Source: Gemmatimonadales bacterium | GTDB taxonomy: Bacteria > Gemmatimonadota > Gemmatimonadetes > Gemmatimonadales > GWC2-71-9 | Direction: 5' to 3' | Assembly: GCA_041390145.1 (NCBI GenBank) | Contig: JAWKQM010000003.1 | Coordinates: forward strand, 1-64,000 | DNA length: 64,000 nucleotides | Shown: positions 51,707 to 59,486 of the stretch, piece after piece | Position numbering within the stretch: position 1 is the first letter of the stretch | Layout of the letters: every line of letters begins with the position of its first letter | The notes under the pieces: generated by a model | The model's input: only the letters and a program-made list of their open reading frames with translations | Told to the model about the DNA's origin: nothing | Database searches by the model: none | Program-made: the position numbers and the translations under genes

Positions 51707-52096
51707 TCATTCGGCCGAAGCAAGCTCGTACTCGAACAGGTACGAGTGTCTCCCGCCTTCAACGATGATCTGCATCGATCCCGACAGTCCCGACAGTTCC
51801 TCCGTGCCGGAATCAGGGACGACGGTCAGATGGAGGCTCGGCTCCCCCCGGTTCATCGTGCCGCTGTGCTGCAGCACGAAACTGCCCTGCCGACCCTGGA
51901 GCGTGCCGGTGACCTGCTCCATGGCCACATAGCCGGCGGAGCCCTTCACCGACGTGTTGAACGCCAGCATGTGCCCCTTGCTGGTGGCCTCCAGGTCGCC
52001 GTGAAAGGCCTTGTCGATGGCCAGGCTGCCAAGGCTCGCCGCCCAGTCGAGCAGCTGGGGAGTGAGCTTCACGTCAAAGGGGCCGCTGGCAGTCAT
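51707..52096 (-). CDS. DUF3224 domain-containing protein
   Basis: The 129-aa beta-barrel protein of the DUF3224 family shows AIDKAFHGDLEATSKGHMLAFNTSVKGSAGYVAMEQVTGTLQGRQGSFVLQHSGTMNRGEPSLHLTVVPDSGTEELSGLSGSMQIIVEGGRHSYLFEYEL. The family is a small allene-oxide-cyclase-like barrel with no agreed function. It is divergent from the response-regulator gene, with 168 bp between. Confidence 0.9.
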   Translation of the reverse strand: MTASGPFDVKLTPQLLDWAASLGSLAIDKAFHGDLEATSKGHMLAFNTSVKGSAGYVAMEQVTGTLQGRQGSFVLQHSGTMNRGEPSLHLTVVPDSGTEELSGLSGSMQIIVEGGRHSYLFEYELASAE

Positions 52097-52264
52097 TGTT
52101 CACCGAAAGGCAGGGGGGAGTGGCACCGAGGCGCAACAGTAATCGTCATCCGAATATAGGCAGCGAACGGGGAACTCGCTGGCGAGCAAGGTCTCCCGTC
52201 GGTATGTTGCACCATCGAGTCGTGTGAGTACCCCCCGCCTTTCCGCCGACGCTTGGAGTCGTAT

Positions 52265-52981
52265 ATGAAGAAGACGCCCACGCGCAAACCGGCCAAGAAG
52301 GCTGCCGCTGCCACGCCCACCCGCTCCCCCATTTCGATCGTGCTCATCGATGACAACCGGCTCATGCGGGAGGGGCTCACCGCGATGATCCACAGGCAAC
52401 CGGGCTTTCGGGTGCTGGCCGCGTCCGCGGACGTCGAGGAGGCGCTCGCGAAGGTTCGGGAGGAGCAGCCGGACATCGTCCTGCTGGACTTCGGACTGGC
52501 CGACCACGACAGCATCGGCCTGACCGCCACGGTCCGTGCCGATGTCCCCTCGGCGCGGGTCATCGTGATGGGCCTCCTGCCCCTCCAGGAGCATGTCGCG
52601 GACTACGTGCACGCCGGCGCGTCGGGCTTCATCATGCTCAATGCGTCGTTCGACGAATTCTTTGAGACCATCCGTGCCGTGGCGGACGGCGCCGAAGTCC
52701 TGCCGGCCGCGCTTACCAGCTCGCTCTTTTCCCAGATCGTCCGCAACGCACCGCTCGAGAACCGGGCACTCGCGCTCGAATCGGTCCGCCTGACCCTCCG
52801 GGAACAGGAGATCGTCGCGCTCCTCGGCGAAGGGCTGAGCAACAAGGAGATCGCGGCGCGGATGGGTGTCGCGGTGCATACCGTCAAGAGCCACGTCCAC
52901 AACGTGCTCGAGAAGCTCGCCCTGAACAGCCGTCTCGAAGTCGCGGCGTTCTCCCACAGCCGGGGACCCTCCATCGACTAG
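52265..52981 (+). CDS. NarL/LuxR-type response regulator
   Basis: The 238-aa protein has a receiver domain (SIVLIDDNRLMREGLTAMIHRQPGFRVLAASADVEEALAKVREEQPDIVLLDFGLADHDS, phospho-acceptor Asp in LLDFG) and a C-terminal LuxR HTH (LTLREQEIVALLGEGLSNKEIAARMGVAVHTVKSHVHNVLEKLALNSRLEVAAF). The N-terminus carries an extra Lys/Ala-rich tail (KKTPTRKPAKKAAAATPT). No histidine kinase is adjacent, so it is an orphan in this window. It could control the envelope-protein chain that follows on the same strand. Confidence 0.93.
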   Translation: MKKTPTRKPAKKAAAATPTRSPISIVLIDDNRLMREGLTAMIHRQPGFRVLAASADVEEALAKVREEQPDIVLLDFGLADHDSIGLTATVRADVPSARVIVMGLLPLQEHVADYVHAGASGFIMLNASFDEFFETIRAVADGAEVLPAALTSSLFSQIVRNAPLENRALALESVRLTLREQEIVALLGEGLSNKEIAARMGVAVHTVKSHVHNVLEKLALNSRLEVAAFSHSRGPSID

Positions 52982-53291
52982 GCGGCTCGTCCCGGGCGTC
53001 CCGTCCCGGTCAATGCCGTCAGTGCAGTCGTCGTCCTCCCCTGGATCTAGTCCCTAATCCAACCCATCGAGCGATACCCGGCCCCGGGCCCGGTGCGTAG
53101 CCTTCTATCGTGAAGGTCGCGCACCCTGTGGTCGTTGCTCTGGTCGATGGATGAAACCGGGTTGCAGCGCGTGCGGGGTCCTGATCGGCATGAAGCAACA
53201 TCGAGGCGGGAGTCGCCGGCATCGGCCTGTGGTTCCACCTGCGGTGAGCAGTCCCGGCGCGATTGCGCCGTTTCACCCAATAGAGGTCAAG
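52982..53291. other. Intergenic region before the small envelope-protein chain
   Basis: No supported gene is seen in 310 bases. A perfect 6-bp hairpin CGGCGC-GATT-GCGCCG (53255-53270) followed by TTTCA lies 21 bases before the lipoprotein start, inside the probable leader. A GC-rich palindromic string (CCGGCCCCGGGCCCGG) lies near 53080-53095. Confidence 0.5.
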
Positions 53292-53918
53292 ATGGCAAAC
53301 ATGATGATGGCCGGGCTCGTCGCAATCAACTTCCTCGCTTGCGGCCAGGGCGCACCGGCAGGAACGGCGGCGAAGGCCGCCGCCAACCCGTCGCTGGCCA
53401 ACGGCACCACGATCGACGTGACGACCTCCAGGACGATCACCTCCCGCAGTGACAAGGAGGGCGCGTCGCTGATGACGACCGTCGACGCCGACGTCAAGAA
53501 CAGCGCGGGACGGGTTGTCATCCCCGCCGGGTCCACCGTCGAGCTGGTCATCACCGAGATCTCGCCGGCCAAGACCAAGAGCGCGAAGGACGGCACCCTG
53601 ACTCTGCGTGTCGCCGGCGTCACGGTGGGTGGACAGACCTATCCCCTGGCCGCGGACATCACCTCCATCTCTCACTCGCTCAAGGGGCGTGGCGTCACCG
53701 TGGGTGAGGTGGAAAAGGTGGCGGCGGGTACGGCCATCGGTGCGGTCGCGGGGCGGATCATCGGCGGCGACTCCAAGGGCACGATTATCGGGGCCGCGGT
53801 CGGGACCGCGGGCGGGGCCGTAGTGGCCAACGAGACAGCGAGCCGGGACGTCGTGATCGATGCTGGATCGCCCATCGAGCTGACGCTGACCGGTCCACTG
53901 ACCTTGGCGGCACGATGA
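53292..53918 (+). CDS. Glycine-zipper lipoprotein
   Basis: The 208-aa protein starts MANMMMAGLVAINFLACGQG with a lipobox (FLAC). A beta-rich middle (GTTIDVTTSRTITSRSDKEGASLMTTVDADVKNSAGRVVIPAGSTVELVITEISPAK) is followed by a glycine zipper, AAGTAIGAVAGRIIGGDSKGTIIGAAVGTAGGAVVA. It resembles envelope proteins that insert helix pairs into membranes. GAGG lies six bases before the ATG. The last codons overlap the next gene by four bases, which begins the chain 53292-54392. Confidence 0.8.
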   Translation: MANMMMAGLVAINFLACGQGAPAGTAAKAAANPSLANGTTIDVTTSRTITSRSDKEGASLMTTVDADVKNSAGRVVIPAGSTVELVITEISPAKTKSAKDGTLTLRVAGVTVGGQTYPLAADITSISHSLKGRGVTVGEVEKVAAGTAIGAVAGRIIGGDSKGTIIGAAVGTAGGAVVANETASRDVVIDAGSPIELTLTGPLTLAAR

Positions 53919-54136
53919 ACCGCACCGTGAGCCTGGCTGCCGGCGTCGTATTGATCTGTCTGGGCGCGTTCGTGCTGCTCAAGGGCGCCAACGTCACGTC
54001 CCGGAAGGACGTGCTCAGCGTGGGCGATGTGAAGATCACGGCCAATGAATCGCGCAGCGTCCCGCCATGGGCGGCGGGCATCGCCGTCGCCGCCGGCGTC
54101 GTGCTGCTCGTGGCCGGCGCGCGGCAGCGCACGTGA
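53915..54136 (+). CDS. Small two-helix membrane protein (DUF3185-like)
   Basis: The 73-aa protein has two membrane helices (TVSLAAGVVLICLGAFVLLKGANV and WAAGIAVAAGVVLLVAGARQ) separated by a short charged loop, VTSRKDVLSVGDVKITANESRSVPP. This resembles DUF3185-type small membrane proteins. Its ATG overlaps the previous stop (ATGA) and its own stop overlaps the next GTG (GTGA). Function unknown; an envelope-stress role is guessed from context. Confidence 0.72.
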   Translation: MNRTVSLAAGVVLICLGAFVLLKGANVTSRKDVLSVGDVKITANESRSVPPWAAGIAVAAGVVLLVAGARQRT

Positions 54137-54285
54137 AAAAGCCCGCGCCCTCGCGCTCGAAGAGACCGATCCGCCCACGACTCGAGGTAGATCCCTCGCG
54201 GGAGGCGGCGCGGATCGCATACGACAAGGCCAAGGCAGCGCACGAGGCGGCCGAGAAGGCGTCCCCGAGGGGGCTGCCCCGATGA
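54133..54285 (+). CDS. Small basic protein in overlapping chain
   Basis: The 50-aa frame starts with GTG inside the previous stop (GTGA) and ends inside the next ATG. It reads VKKPAPSRSKRPIRPRLEVDPSREAARIAYDKAKAAHEAAEKASPRGLPR: a basic N-terminus and an amphipathic alanine-rich helix. Support comes from the exact end-to-end overlaps on both sides. It has no known homologue that I can name, so it could also be a chance open frame. Confidence 0.5.
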   Translation: MKKPAPSRSKRPIRPRLEVDPSREAARIAYDKAKAAHEAAEKASPRGLPR

Positions 54286-54392
54286 TGCAGGAATATGCGG
54301 TGCACACGGGATGGATGTGGGTGCCGGCGGTCGTTGGGATCCTTGTCCTGTTCCTGCTGATGCTGATGATCGGCAGGACGTCCAAGAAGTAG
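54282..54392 (+). CDS. Single-helix membrane microprotein
   Basis: The 36-aa frame MMQEYAVHTGWMWVPAVVGILVLFLLMLMIGRTSKK contains one strong membrane helix flanked by a positive C-terminus. It begins with an ATGA overlap of the preceding frame. The composition looks like a real membrane microprotein rather than chance, but there is no independent test here. Confidence 0.5.
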   Translation: MMQEYAVHTGWMWVPAVVGILVLFLLMLMIGRTSKK

Positions 54393-54426
54393 TCCTTCCA
54401 TCCGGACTTCGGTCCAGGAGCACACC

Positions 54427-54684
54427 ATGGATATCGTCACCTGGCTGATCGTCGGCCTGGTCGCCGGCCTGCTTGCGAGCTTTGCCATCGGGGGAGTGGG
54501 GTACGGCATTCTGGGGGACATCGTCGTCGGTATCGTCGGTGCGTTTGTCGGAGGCTGGTTGTTCAACCAGCTGAACATCGCCTCGCCGTGGGGCGGCCTC
54601 GCCGGCGTCATCTTCGTCGCCTTCGTCGGCGCCGTGGTGCTCCTCCTCGGCTTGCGCGCCCTGCGGCCGATGCGCGCGCGATAG
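54427..54684 (+). CDS. GlsB/YeaQ/YmgE family stress-response membrane protein
   Basis: The 85-aa protein with three helices matches the transglycosylase-associated (YeaQ/GlsB) family: WLIVGLVAGLLASFAIGGVGYGILGDIVVGIVGAFVGGWLFNQLNIASPWGGLAGVIFVAFVGAVVLLLGLRAL. In E. coli and firmicutes such genes are induced by acid or envelope stress. AGGAG lies seven bases before the ATG. It follows the overlapping small-gene chain after 34 bases and suggests that the whole block is an envelope-stress operon. Confidence 0.88.
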   Translation: MDIVTWLIVGLVAGLLASFAIGGVGYGILGDIVVGIVGAFVGGWLFNQLNIASPWGGLAGVIFVAFVGAVVLLLGLRALRPMRAR

Positions 54685-54747
54685 CCCGACCGGTGGCAGA
54701 CCACAACCGGCGCCAGACCTAACTCAACACCACTAAGGACAGCACAC

Positions 54748-55203
54748 ATGGCAACACGACGTATCGTTCCCGCTCTCATCCTGCTGCTTGCCCTCCTGTT
54801 CGCGGGCACGGCGCAGGCGCAGTCCCAATCTGTGCATTTCGGTCCCCGGCTGTCGTACCAGTTTGATGCCGAGGCCATCGGGCTGGGCGCCCAGCTCAGC
54901 GTGCCGATCGCCAGTCACGTCGAGTTCTATCCCTCGTTCGATGTCTTCTTCGTCGATCCAGGGTCGCTCTGGAGCCTGAATGTCGACCTCAAGTGGCGGG
55001 TGGCGCCGGCGTCGGCCAGCTGGCTCTACCTCGGCACCGGTTTGAACATCATGGATGGCGGTGGGGATTCGCAGGCGGGGCTCAACCTGTTCGGTGGCAT
55101 CCAGTCGCTGAAGGGGCAGGTCCATCCCTTTGCCGAAATGCGGTTCGTGGTGAATGACAACTCCACCGCGCAGCTCGCCGCCGGCCTGAACTTCGTCCTG
55201 TAG
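54748..55203 (+). CDS. Small outer-membrane beta-barrel protein
   Basis: The 151-aa protein has a signal peptide (ALILLLALLFAGTAQAQ) and about eight short amphipathic strands: VHFGPRLSYQFDAEAIGLGAQLSVPIASHVEFYPSFDVFFVD, WSLNVDLKWRVAP, SWLYLGTGLNIMDGG, SQAGLNLFGGIQSL, VHPFAEMRFVV, TAQLAAGLNFVL. This looks like an OmpA-/Ail-type barrel. Same strand as the stress block and 63 bp after it. Confidence 0.82.
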   Translation: MATRRIVPALILLLALLFAGTAQAQSQSVHFGPRLSYQFDAEAIGLGAQLSVPIASHVEFYPSFDVFFVDPGSLWSLNVDLKWRVAPASASWLYLGTGLNIMDGGGDSQAGLNLFGGIQSLKGQVHPFAEMRFVVNDNSTAQLAAGLNFVL

Positions 55204-55233
55204 GTCGGTGCCCATGCCGGGAGCAGTGTCCGC

Positions 55234-56277
55234 ATGACCAATGCCGCACCACGGATGCCGACGAGCTTGCTCGTCGGCATCTTCCTCATACTCCTGACGG
55301 CGGCACTTCGCCTCGGCGCCGGCCTCCTGCTCCCCATCGCGATCGCCGGGATGTTCACGCTGCTGCTCGACCCCGCCGTCCGCGCCCTGCGGCGGCTGGG
55401 GCTTCCGACGACCCTCGGCGCGTTCCTGGTGGTGTTCGGGACGGTGGGTGTCCTGGCCGGTGGGGCGACCATGCTGGCCAAGCCGGCATCGGAGTGGATG
55501 GTGTCTGCCCCGGCCGTGCTGACGAAGGCGCAAAAGAAGATTCGCCGCATGACGAGGTCGATCCAGGAAACCGCCATCCAGGTCGAGAAGGCCACCGAGG
55601 CGACGCCGCAGTCCGGCCCTCCGACCGTACAGATCAAGGCCCCCGGGCTGCTCCAGCGCCTCCAAGTGAGTACCACGAGCCTGGCCGTCACCTCCGTGAC
55701 CGTCGTGTTCCTCACCTATTTCCTGCTGGCCATGTTGCCGCGGTTCCGGAAGAAGCTGGCTGACCTGATCGGCGACCTGGCGGGAACGAAGGACATGGAG
55801 TCGGTGATCACGGAAATCGAGACCCAGATGTCGCGGTATGTCCTGCTCAACACCGTGACCCGCGCGGGAGTGAGCCTGGCCGTCTGGGTGCTGCTGGCGG
55901 CGGCGGGGCTCCCCGGGGCCATCTTCTGGGCGTTGCTGACCTTCCTGCTCAGCTTCATCCCGTATGCGGGCGCGCTGGCAGCGACGTTCCTGGTCGGCCT
56001 CGCCGCCTTGGTGTCGTTCGACGACACGGGCCGGATCCTGGTCGTGTTTCTCGGCAGCGGCCTGATTCACGTGGTCGAGGGCAATTTCGTGACCCCGCAC
56101 CTGATGGGGCGGCATCTGCCGCTCAACCCGGTGGCGATCTTCGTCTGCCTGCTCTACTGGGGGTGGGTGTGGGGACCGGTCGGCGCGCTGATGGCGGTGC
56201 CGCTGACGGTCATGCTGCAGATTCTTCTCCTGCGCAGTGCCCGGTTGCGTCCGGTCGGCATTCTCCTGGACAACTGA
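55234..56277 (+). CDS. AI-2E family transporter
   Basis: The 347-aa membrane protein has about eight helices in the AI-2E (TqsA/YdiK) pattern: LLPIAIAGMFTLLLDPAVRALRRLGLPTTLGAFLVVFGTVGVLAGGATML near the start, then the conserved C-terminal segment IFWALLTFLLSFIPYAGALAATFLVGLAALVSF, LIHVVEGNFVTPHLMGRHLPLNPVAIFVCLLYWGWVWGPVGALMAVPLTVMLQI. Members export autoinducer-2 or act as Na+/H+ or Li+ antiporters, so the substrate here is open. Confidence 0.92.
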   Translation: MTNAAPRMPTSLLVGIFLILLTAALRLGAGLLLPIAIAGMFTLLLDPAVRALRRLGLPTTLGAFLVVFGTVGVLAGGATMLAKPASEWMVSAPAVLTKAQKKIRRMTRSIQETAIQVEKATEATPQSGPPTVQIKAPGLLQRLQVSTTSLAVTSVTVVFLTYFLLAMLPRFRKKLADLIGDLAGTKDMESVITEIETQMSRYVLLNTVTRAGVSLAVWVLLAAAGLPGAIFWALLTFLLSFIPYAGALAATFLVGLAALVSFDDTGRILVVFLGSGLIHVVEGNFVTPHLMGRHLPLNPVAIFVCLLYWGWVWGPVGALMAVPLTVMLQILLLRSARLRPVGILLDN

Positions 56278-56345
56278 GCGGGGGGCCGCCACCCGGCGCC
56301 GTCATCACGACGCCGAGTGGATCCGGGCCCGGGCCACGGAGCCTC

Positions 56346-57602
56346 CTAGATGAACTGTGCCGTCTCCGTGCTCCCCTCCAGCGCCAGCGTCGAGCTCTGG
56401 CCCGCCGACACCACCTGCGCCACGGCGTCGAAATACCCGGCGCCCACCTCCCGCTGGTGCTTGGTGGCCGTGTACCCGTGGGCTTCGGAGGCGAACTCGG
56501 CTTGCTGCAACTCCGAATAGGCCGACATTGCCCGCTCCCGGTACGCTCGCGCCAGCTCGAACATCGAGTGGTTGATGGAGTGGAACCCGGCCAAGGTCAC
56601 GAACTGGAACTTGTAGCCCATCTCGGCCAGTTCCCGCTGGAACTTGGCGATGGTCGGCTTGTCGAGATGCTTCTCCCAGTTGAACGACGGGCTGCAGTTG
56701 TAGGTCAGCAACTTGCCGGGGAACTTGGCATGGACGCCCTCGGCGAACTGCCGTGCCTCATCCAGGTCCGGCGTCGAGGTCTCACACCACAGCATGTCGG
56801 CGTACGGGGCGTATTCGATGGCCCGTGCAATGGCCATCTCGACGCCGTTCCGGATATGGAAGAATCCTTCCGGGGTCCGCGGCTCGTCCTTGATGAAGGG
56901 GCGGTCGCGCGGGTCGGCGTCGCTGGTGATCAGCGTGGCGGAGTCGGCGTCGGTGCGCGCAATGAGAATCGTCGGCACGTCGGACACGTCGGCGGCGAGC
57001 CGCGCGGCTACCAGCGTCCGGATGAACTGGCTGGTCGGTACCAGCACCTTGCCGCCGAGGTGGCCGCACTTCTTCTCGGAGCTCAGCTGGTCCTCGAAGT
57101 GCACGCCGGCCGCCCCCGCCTCGATCATCGCCTTCATCAATTCGAAGGCGTTCAACGCGCCGCCGAACCCCGCCTCCGCGTCCGCCACGATCGGCGCAAA
57201 CCAGTGCGTCTTGCTCGGCTTCCCCTCGGCGTACTCGATCTGGTCAGCCCGCTGCAGTGCGTTGTTGATCCGCCGCACCATCATCGGGACCGAGTTCACC
57301 GGGTAGAGGCTCTGGTCGGGATACATCGAGCAGGCGTCGTTCCCGTCGGCCGCCACCTGCCAGCCGGAGCAATAGACAGCCGGCAGCCCCGCCCGGACCT
57401 GCTGCATCGCCTGGTTGCCGGTCACGGCGCCCAGCGACTGCACGTATTCCGTTGTGTGCAACAAATCCCAGAGCCGCTCGGCGCCGAGGCGGGCCAGGGT
57501 GTGTTCCACGCGCACGCTGCCGCGGAGACGGGTGACATCGGCGTCAGTATACGGGCGCGTGATGCCGGCCCAGCGGTTGCCTTTGCCATTGGTCGAAGAC
57601 AT
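56346..57602 (-). CDS. aceA: Isocitrate lyase
   Basis: The 418-aa enzyme splits isocitrate into succinate and glyoxylate, the first step of the glyoxylate shunt. The catalytic KKCGH motif is at 177-181 (nucleophile Cys179) within AAGVHFEDQLSSEKKCGHLGGKVL. Other conserved parts are YPDQSLYPVNSVPMMVRRINNAL, THWFAPIVADAEAGFGG and LTYNCSPSFNWEK. It follows malate synthase on the same strand after 16 bases, forming aceB-aceA. The length is that of the short bacterial form. Confidence 0.96.
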   Translation of the reverse strand: MSSTNGKGNRWAGITRPYTDADVTRLRGSVRVEHTLARLGAERLWDLLHTTEYVQSLGAVTGNQAMQQVRAGLPAVYCSGWQVAADGNDACSMYPDQSLYPVNSVPMMVRRINNALQRADQIEYAEGKPSKTHWFAPIVADAEAGFGGALNAFELMKAMIEAGAAGVHFEDQLSSEKKCGHLGGKVLVPTSQFIRTLVAARLAADVSDVPTILIARTDADSATLITSDADPRDRPFIKDEPRTPEGFFHIRNGVEMAIARAIEYAPYADMLWCETSTPDLDEARQFAEGVHAKFPGKLLTYNCSPSFNWEKHLDKPTIAKFQRELAEMGYKFQFVTLAGFHSINHSMFELARAYRERAMSAYSELQQAEFASEAHGYTATKHQREVGAGYFDAVAQVVSAGQSSTLALEGSTETAQFI

Positions 57603-57618
57603 GGGGGCTCTCAGTCGG

Positions 57619-59217
57619 TCAGGGGGTGTCGAGCATGGGATACGCCGGGAGCGTCAGGAACTCGACGAACTCCCTGGCGGTGGACAGTTCGGTAAACAGG
57701 TCGCGCGCCTCGTCGTACCGCGCCGCGGTGAAGCGCGCCTCGCCGACTTCGTCCTTGATGCCGGCATACTCCTCAGTCACCATCCGGCGAAAGGCGGCGT
57801 CAGTCAGCACGGCCGAGGTCCCGTCGGCCATCGTGATATCGACCTCATTGTGCAGCCACTGCCACACCTGCGAGCGGCAGATTTCCGCGGTGGCGGCGTC
57901 TTCCATCAGGTCGTAGAGCGGGACGCAGCCGTTGCCCGACAGCCATGCCGCCAGGTAGTGGATGCCGACCCGGATATTGTGCCGCAGCCCCGCCTCGGTC
58001 CGGGTCCCTTCCGGTACCGCCAGCAGGTCCGCGGCGGTGACCTGCACATCCTCGCGGAGCACGCCGAGCTGGTTGCGCTTCGTGCCGAGGACGCTGGTGA
58101 AGACCTCCAGCGCGATCGGGACCAGGCCGGGATGGGCCACCCAGGTGCCGTCGTGTCCGTCGCCCGCCTCGCGCCGCTTGTCAACGCGGACCTTTTCCAG
58201 GGCCGCCTCGTTGCGCGCGTCATCTCCCTTGATCGGGATCTGCGCCGCCATCCCGCCCATGGCGAAGGCGCCCCGGCGGTGACAGGTCTTGATGAGGAGG
58301 GTGGTGTACGAGCGCATGCAGTGCGCCGCCATCGTCACCTGGGCGCGGTCGGGGAGAACGCGGCCCGGGACCGCCTTGAGCGTCTTGATGACGGAGAAGA
58401 TGTAGTCCCAGCGGCCGCAATTGAGCCCGACGATATGGTCGCGCAGTTCGTACAGGATCTCGTCCATCTCGAAGGCCGCCGGCAGCGTCTCGATGAGGAT
58501 GGTCGCGCGCGCGGTGCCGACCGGCAGGCCGAGCGTCTGCTCAGCGTAGGTCATCACCTCGTTCCACCACCGCGCCTCGAGATGCCCCTGCAGCTTCGGG
58601 AGGTAGTAGTAGGGGCCGGACTTCCGCGCGAGGAGCTCCTTCGCGTTGTGGAAGAGGTAGAGGCCGAAGTCGAAGAGCGGTGCCGGAACCGGGGCGCCGT
58701 CCACGGCGAAGTGGCGCTCCTCGAGGTGCAGCCCGCGAGGCCGCACCAGCAGCACGGCGATCTTCTTGTCGAGCCGGTACGACTTCCCGCTGTTCGGGTC
58801 CACGTAGTCGATCTGGCGCCGGACCGCGTCCATCAGGTTCCCCTGGCCCGCGATCACGTTGTCCCAGGTGGGGGAAAGGGAGTCCTCGAAGTCGGCCATG
58901 AACACCTGCGCCCCGGAGTTGAGCGCGTTGATGATCATCTTCCGGTCGACCGGCCCGGTGATCTCGACCCGGCGGTCGAGGAGGTCGGCGGGAATCGGCG
59001 CTACCGTCCAGTCGGACGCCCGGACCTCGGCGGTATCCTCCAGGAAGTCCAGCTGTTCGGTGCCGGCATCGAGACGCGCCTGGCGCGCGGCGCGCGCCGC
59101 CAGCAACTCCTGGAGGGGAGCTCGAAACCGGCGGGTCAGGTCTTCAATGAAGGCGCGCGCCTCAGGGCTGAGAACGCGAGCGAGATCGGCGGGCGCGGGG
59201 GCGGCCTGCAGGGCCAT
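57619..59217 (-). CDS. aceB: Malate synthase A
   Basis: The 532-aa enzyme condenses glyoxylate with acetyl-CoA to malate. Signature parts are VFMADFEDSLSPTWDNVIAGQGNL, the acid/base region LVRPRGLHLEERHF, YYYLPKLQGHLEARWWNEVM, ILIETLPAAFEMDEILYELRDHIVGLNCGRWDYIFS, and NIRVGIHYLAAWLSGNGCVPLYDLMEDAATAEI. The length agrees with malate synthase A of enteric bacteria. The start at 59217 (GGAG ten bases upstream) is chosen over a frame running 106 residues further up. An AT-rich island 150 bp upstream may carry its promoter. Confidence 0.96.
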   Translation of the reverse strand: MALQAAPAPADLARVLSPEARAFIEDLTRRFRAPLQELLAARAARQARLDAGTEQLDFLEDTAEVRASDWTVAPIPADLLDRRVEITGPVDRKMIINALNSGAQVFMADFEDSLSPTWDNVIAGQGNLMDAVRRQIDYVDPNSGKSYRLDKKIAVLLVRPRGLHLEERHFAVDGAPVPAPLFDFGLYLFHNAKELLARKSGPYYYLPKLQGHLEARWWNEVMTYAEQTLGLPVGTARATILIETLPAAFEMDEILYELRDHIVGLNCGRWDYIFSVIKTLKAVPGRVLPDRAQVTMAAHCMRSYTTLLIKTCHRRGAFAMGGMAAQIPIKGDDARNEAALEKVRVDKRREAGDGHDGTWVAHPGLVPIALEVFTSVLGTKRNQLGVLREDVQVTAADLLAVPEGTRTEAGLRHNIRVGIHYLAAWLSGNGCVPLYDLMEDAATAEICRSQVWQWLHNEVDITMADGTSAVLTDAAFRRMVTEEYAGIKDEVGEARFTAARYDEARDLFTELSTAREFVEFLTLPAYPMLDTP

Positions 59218-59366
59218 GACAGGTGCTCCGGTAAGAGTCACACGAAAAGTGGTGCGGGGTGGTACTGGAGACCGTGGGATTATCGTGAAAATCCGGTGCG
59301 GCTCACGGAGCGACACGAGAGGCAAGTTCCGGGCTTGGAAGGGAGTCCCTGTCGGATCTCGTAAGG

Positions 59367-59395
59367 TATTAAATATCAAAGACTTAAAGCAGCAA
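59367..59395 (-). promoter_or_regulatory. Candidate promoter of aceB-aceA with overlapping palindrome
   Basis: On the minus strand, TTGCTG (59390-59395), a 17-bp spacer and TTAATA (59367-59372) lie in an AT-rich island, about 150 bases before aceB. An inverted repeat, GACTT-N8-AAGTC (59381-59398), overlaps the -35 box and could bind a regulator of the glyoxylate shunt. Confidence 0.4.
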
Positions 59396-59486
59396 GTCGA
59401 GCGGCGCTGTTGCATGCAGGAAACGGTCAGGCCGAGGCCCCCTGCGACAACATCCGTATGGATGCGGAGTGGTGACGCGTTCGGAC

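Noticed and set aside
54733..56292. Minus-strand open frame of 519 codons opposite the barrel and AI-2E genes
   Set aside because: Its composition is His/Gln/Arg-rich and domain-free, while the plus strand encodes a typical AI-2E transporter.
57415..59364. Plus-strand open frame of 649 codons opposite aceA/aceB
   Set aside because: It covers malate synthase and isocitrate lyase, which carry full catalytic motifs on the minus strand.
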